Below are positions 6,019 to 7,047 of a DNA stretch of 7,047 nt, in pieces. Made by a program: the position numbers and the translations under genes. Below the pieces are notes generated by a model that did no database searches, was not told where the DNA came from, and was given only the letters and a program-made list of their open reading frames with translations. How positions within the stretch are numbered: position 1 is the stretch's first letter; every line of letters starts with the position of its first letter. The stretch comes from Paracoccaceae bacterium (GTDB taxonomy: Bacteria; Pseudomonadota; Alphaproteobacteria; Rhodobacterales; Rhodobacteraceae), in NCBI GenBank assembly GCA_020441345.1, contig JAGRMK010000289.1, positions 1-7,047 of the forward strand, written 5' to 3'.

Positions 6019-7047
6019 TCAGAACCCCGCGTCGCCGCCGCCCTGTTGCCACGGCTGCACAAGGTTCCCAAAGCGGGTAAAGCGACCCTCGAACGAGAGT
6101 TCCACCGTGCCGATCGGCCCGTGGCGCTGCTTGCCGATCACCACCTCGGCCTTGCCGTGCAGTTTCTCCATGCGTTCTTGCCACTTGGCCATTTCTTCAA
6201 GCTTGTCGTCCGACGGCTTTTCACGCTCGACATAGTATTCTTCGCGGAACACGAACATCACCACGTCCGCGTCCTGCTCGATAGAGCCGGATTCACGCAA
6301 ATCGGAAAGCTGTGGGCGCTTGTCCTCGCGGTTTTCCACCTGACGGCTGAGCTGGCTGAGTGCGATCACCGGGATGTTCAGTTCCTTGGCGATGGCCTTC
6401 AAGCCCTGGGTGATCTCGGACACCTCCTGCACGCGGTTCTCCTTGGACGTGCCGCGCAAGAGTTGCAGGTAGTCGACCATCAGCACATCCAGCCCATGCG
6501 TCCGCTTGAGGCGCCGGGCACGTGCCGCGACCTGGCTGATCGGCAAGGCTGGTGTATCGTCGATGTAGAGCGGACAGGCTTCCAGTGATTTCGCGGCCTC
6601 GACGAAGCGGCGGAATTCCTGCTCGGTCATGTCGCCGCGCCGGATCTGCTCCGACGGCACCTCGGACGCCTCGGACAGGATCCGCGCGGCCAATTGCTCG
6701 GCTGACATTTCCAGGCTGTAGAACCCCACCACGCCGCCGTTCACCGTGCCCTCGGTGCCATCGCTGCGCAGGCCGCGTTTATAGGCCTTGGCGATGTTGA
6801 AGGCGATGTTGGTCGCCAGCGAGGTCTTGCCCATCGACGGGCGCCCGGCCAGAATCACCAGGTCCGAGGGGTGCAACCCGCCAAGTTTCTTGTCGAGATC
6901 CACCAGCCCGGTCGAAATCCCCGCCAGTCCTCCATCGCGTTGATAGGCGGCATTGGCGATGTTCACCGCCTCTGTCACCGCGCGCAGGAACGACTGGAAT
7001 CCGCGCTCGGCGACGCCCTGTTCGCCCAGTTTGTACAGCCGCTGCTC
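6019..7047 (-). CDS. dnaB: Replicative DNA helicase DnaB, C-terminal part (5' end outside window)
   Basis: The frame is open from the right edge to TGA at 6021-6019 and gives 342 residues. A GTG at 6978 is internal, because the frame upstream of it reads as the DnaB linker (EQRLYKLGEQGVAERGFQSF). Family role: the hexameric ATP-driven helicase that unwinds DNA 5'-3' at the replication fork, with primase and the loader. Seen, numbered from the edge: Walker A GRPSMGKTS (Lys74), the H2 segment GFYSLEMSAEQ, Walker B LMVDYLQLL (Asp192), H3 ALSQLSRQVENRED, H4 LSDLRESGSIEQDADVVMF, and the KQRHGPIGT motif that holds the arginine finger. An extra stretch after FREEYYVEREKP (about 25 residues longer than E. 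coli) is one I remember from Rhodobacterales DnaB. No intein interrupts the Walker A or H3 sites visible here. It converges on wzc and is functionally unrelated to it. Confidence 0.96.
   Translation of the reverse strand, partial: EQRLYKLGEQGVAERGFQSFLRAVTEAVNIANAAYQRDGGLAGISTGLVDLDKKLGGLHPSDLVILAGRPSMGKTSLATNIAFNIAKAYKRGLRSDGTEGTVNGGVVGFYSLEMSAEQLAARILSEASEVPSEQIRRGDMTEQEFRRFVEAAKSLEACPLYIDDTPALPISQVAARARRLKRTHGLDVLMVDYLQLLRGTSKENRVQEVSEITQGLKAIAKELNIPVIALSQLSRQVENREDKRPQLSDLRESGSIEQDADVVMFVFREEYYVEREKPSDDKLEEMAKWQERMEKLHGKAEVVIGKQRHGPIGTVELSFEGRFTRFGNLVQPWQQGGGDAGF

Noticed and set aside
5980..6588. A 202-codon plus-strand frame opposite dnaB.
   Set aside because: It is rich in His, Leu and Arg with no family features, and the DnaB motifs lie on the other strand.
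6019..6978. Reading dnaB as starting at GTG 6978.
   Set aside because: The frame continues to the window edge with DnaB linker sequence, so the gene is cut by the window and not short.

Overview
The window looks like a chromosomal segment of an alphaproteobacterium, most likely Rhodobacterales (Roseobacter/Rhodobacter type). It is GC-rich, and the DnaB fragment carries the residues and the C-terminal insertion I associate with that order. This assignment rests on remembered family features, not on a search.

Layout. Positions 1-1275 (+) hold the 3' end of a 5-oxoprolinase / hydantoinase B-type gene. Positions 1276-2048 are about 770 bases without a convincing gene. They contain a possible terminator hairpin, a weak 63-codon ORF and a protein-like frame broken by one TAG. 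Positions 2049-5952 (+) carry a compact three-gene cluster: wza (outer-membrane polysaccharide export lipoprotein), wzb (low-molecular-weight protein tyrosine phosphatase) and wzc (inner-membrane chain-length regulator fused to a bacterial tyrosine kinase). After a 66-base gap, positions 6019-7047 (-) hold the C-terminal part of the replicative helicase gene dnaB, convergent with wzc and running off the right edge.

How the genes work together. Wza, Wzb and Wzc form the known export and control machine of Wzy-dependent (group 1 type) capsule or exopolysaccharide systems. Wzc sits in the inner membrane, reaches toward the Wza octamer through the periplasm, and cycles between phosphorylated and dephosphorylated states of a C-terminal tyrosine cluster. 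Wzb removes the phosphates. The order matches the E. coli operon, but no glycosyltransferase, wzx or wzy follows, because dnaB faces it from the other side. The sugar-assembly genes would have to lie elsewhere.

The flanking 5-oxoprolinase and dnaB are metabolic and housekeeping genes unrelated to the cluster. I found no clearly new system. The points most worth a second look are the strictly alternating Gly-Tyr tail of Wzc, encoded by a hexanucleotide tandem repeat, the interrupted reading frame upstream of wza, and the isolated position of the export module.
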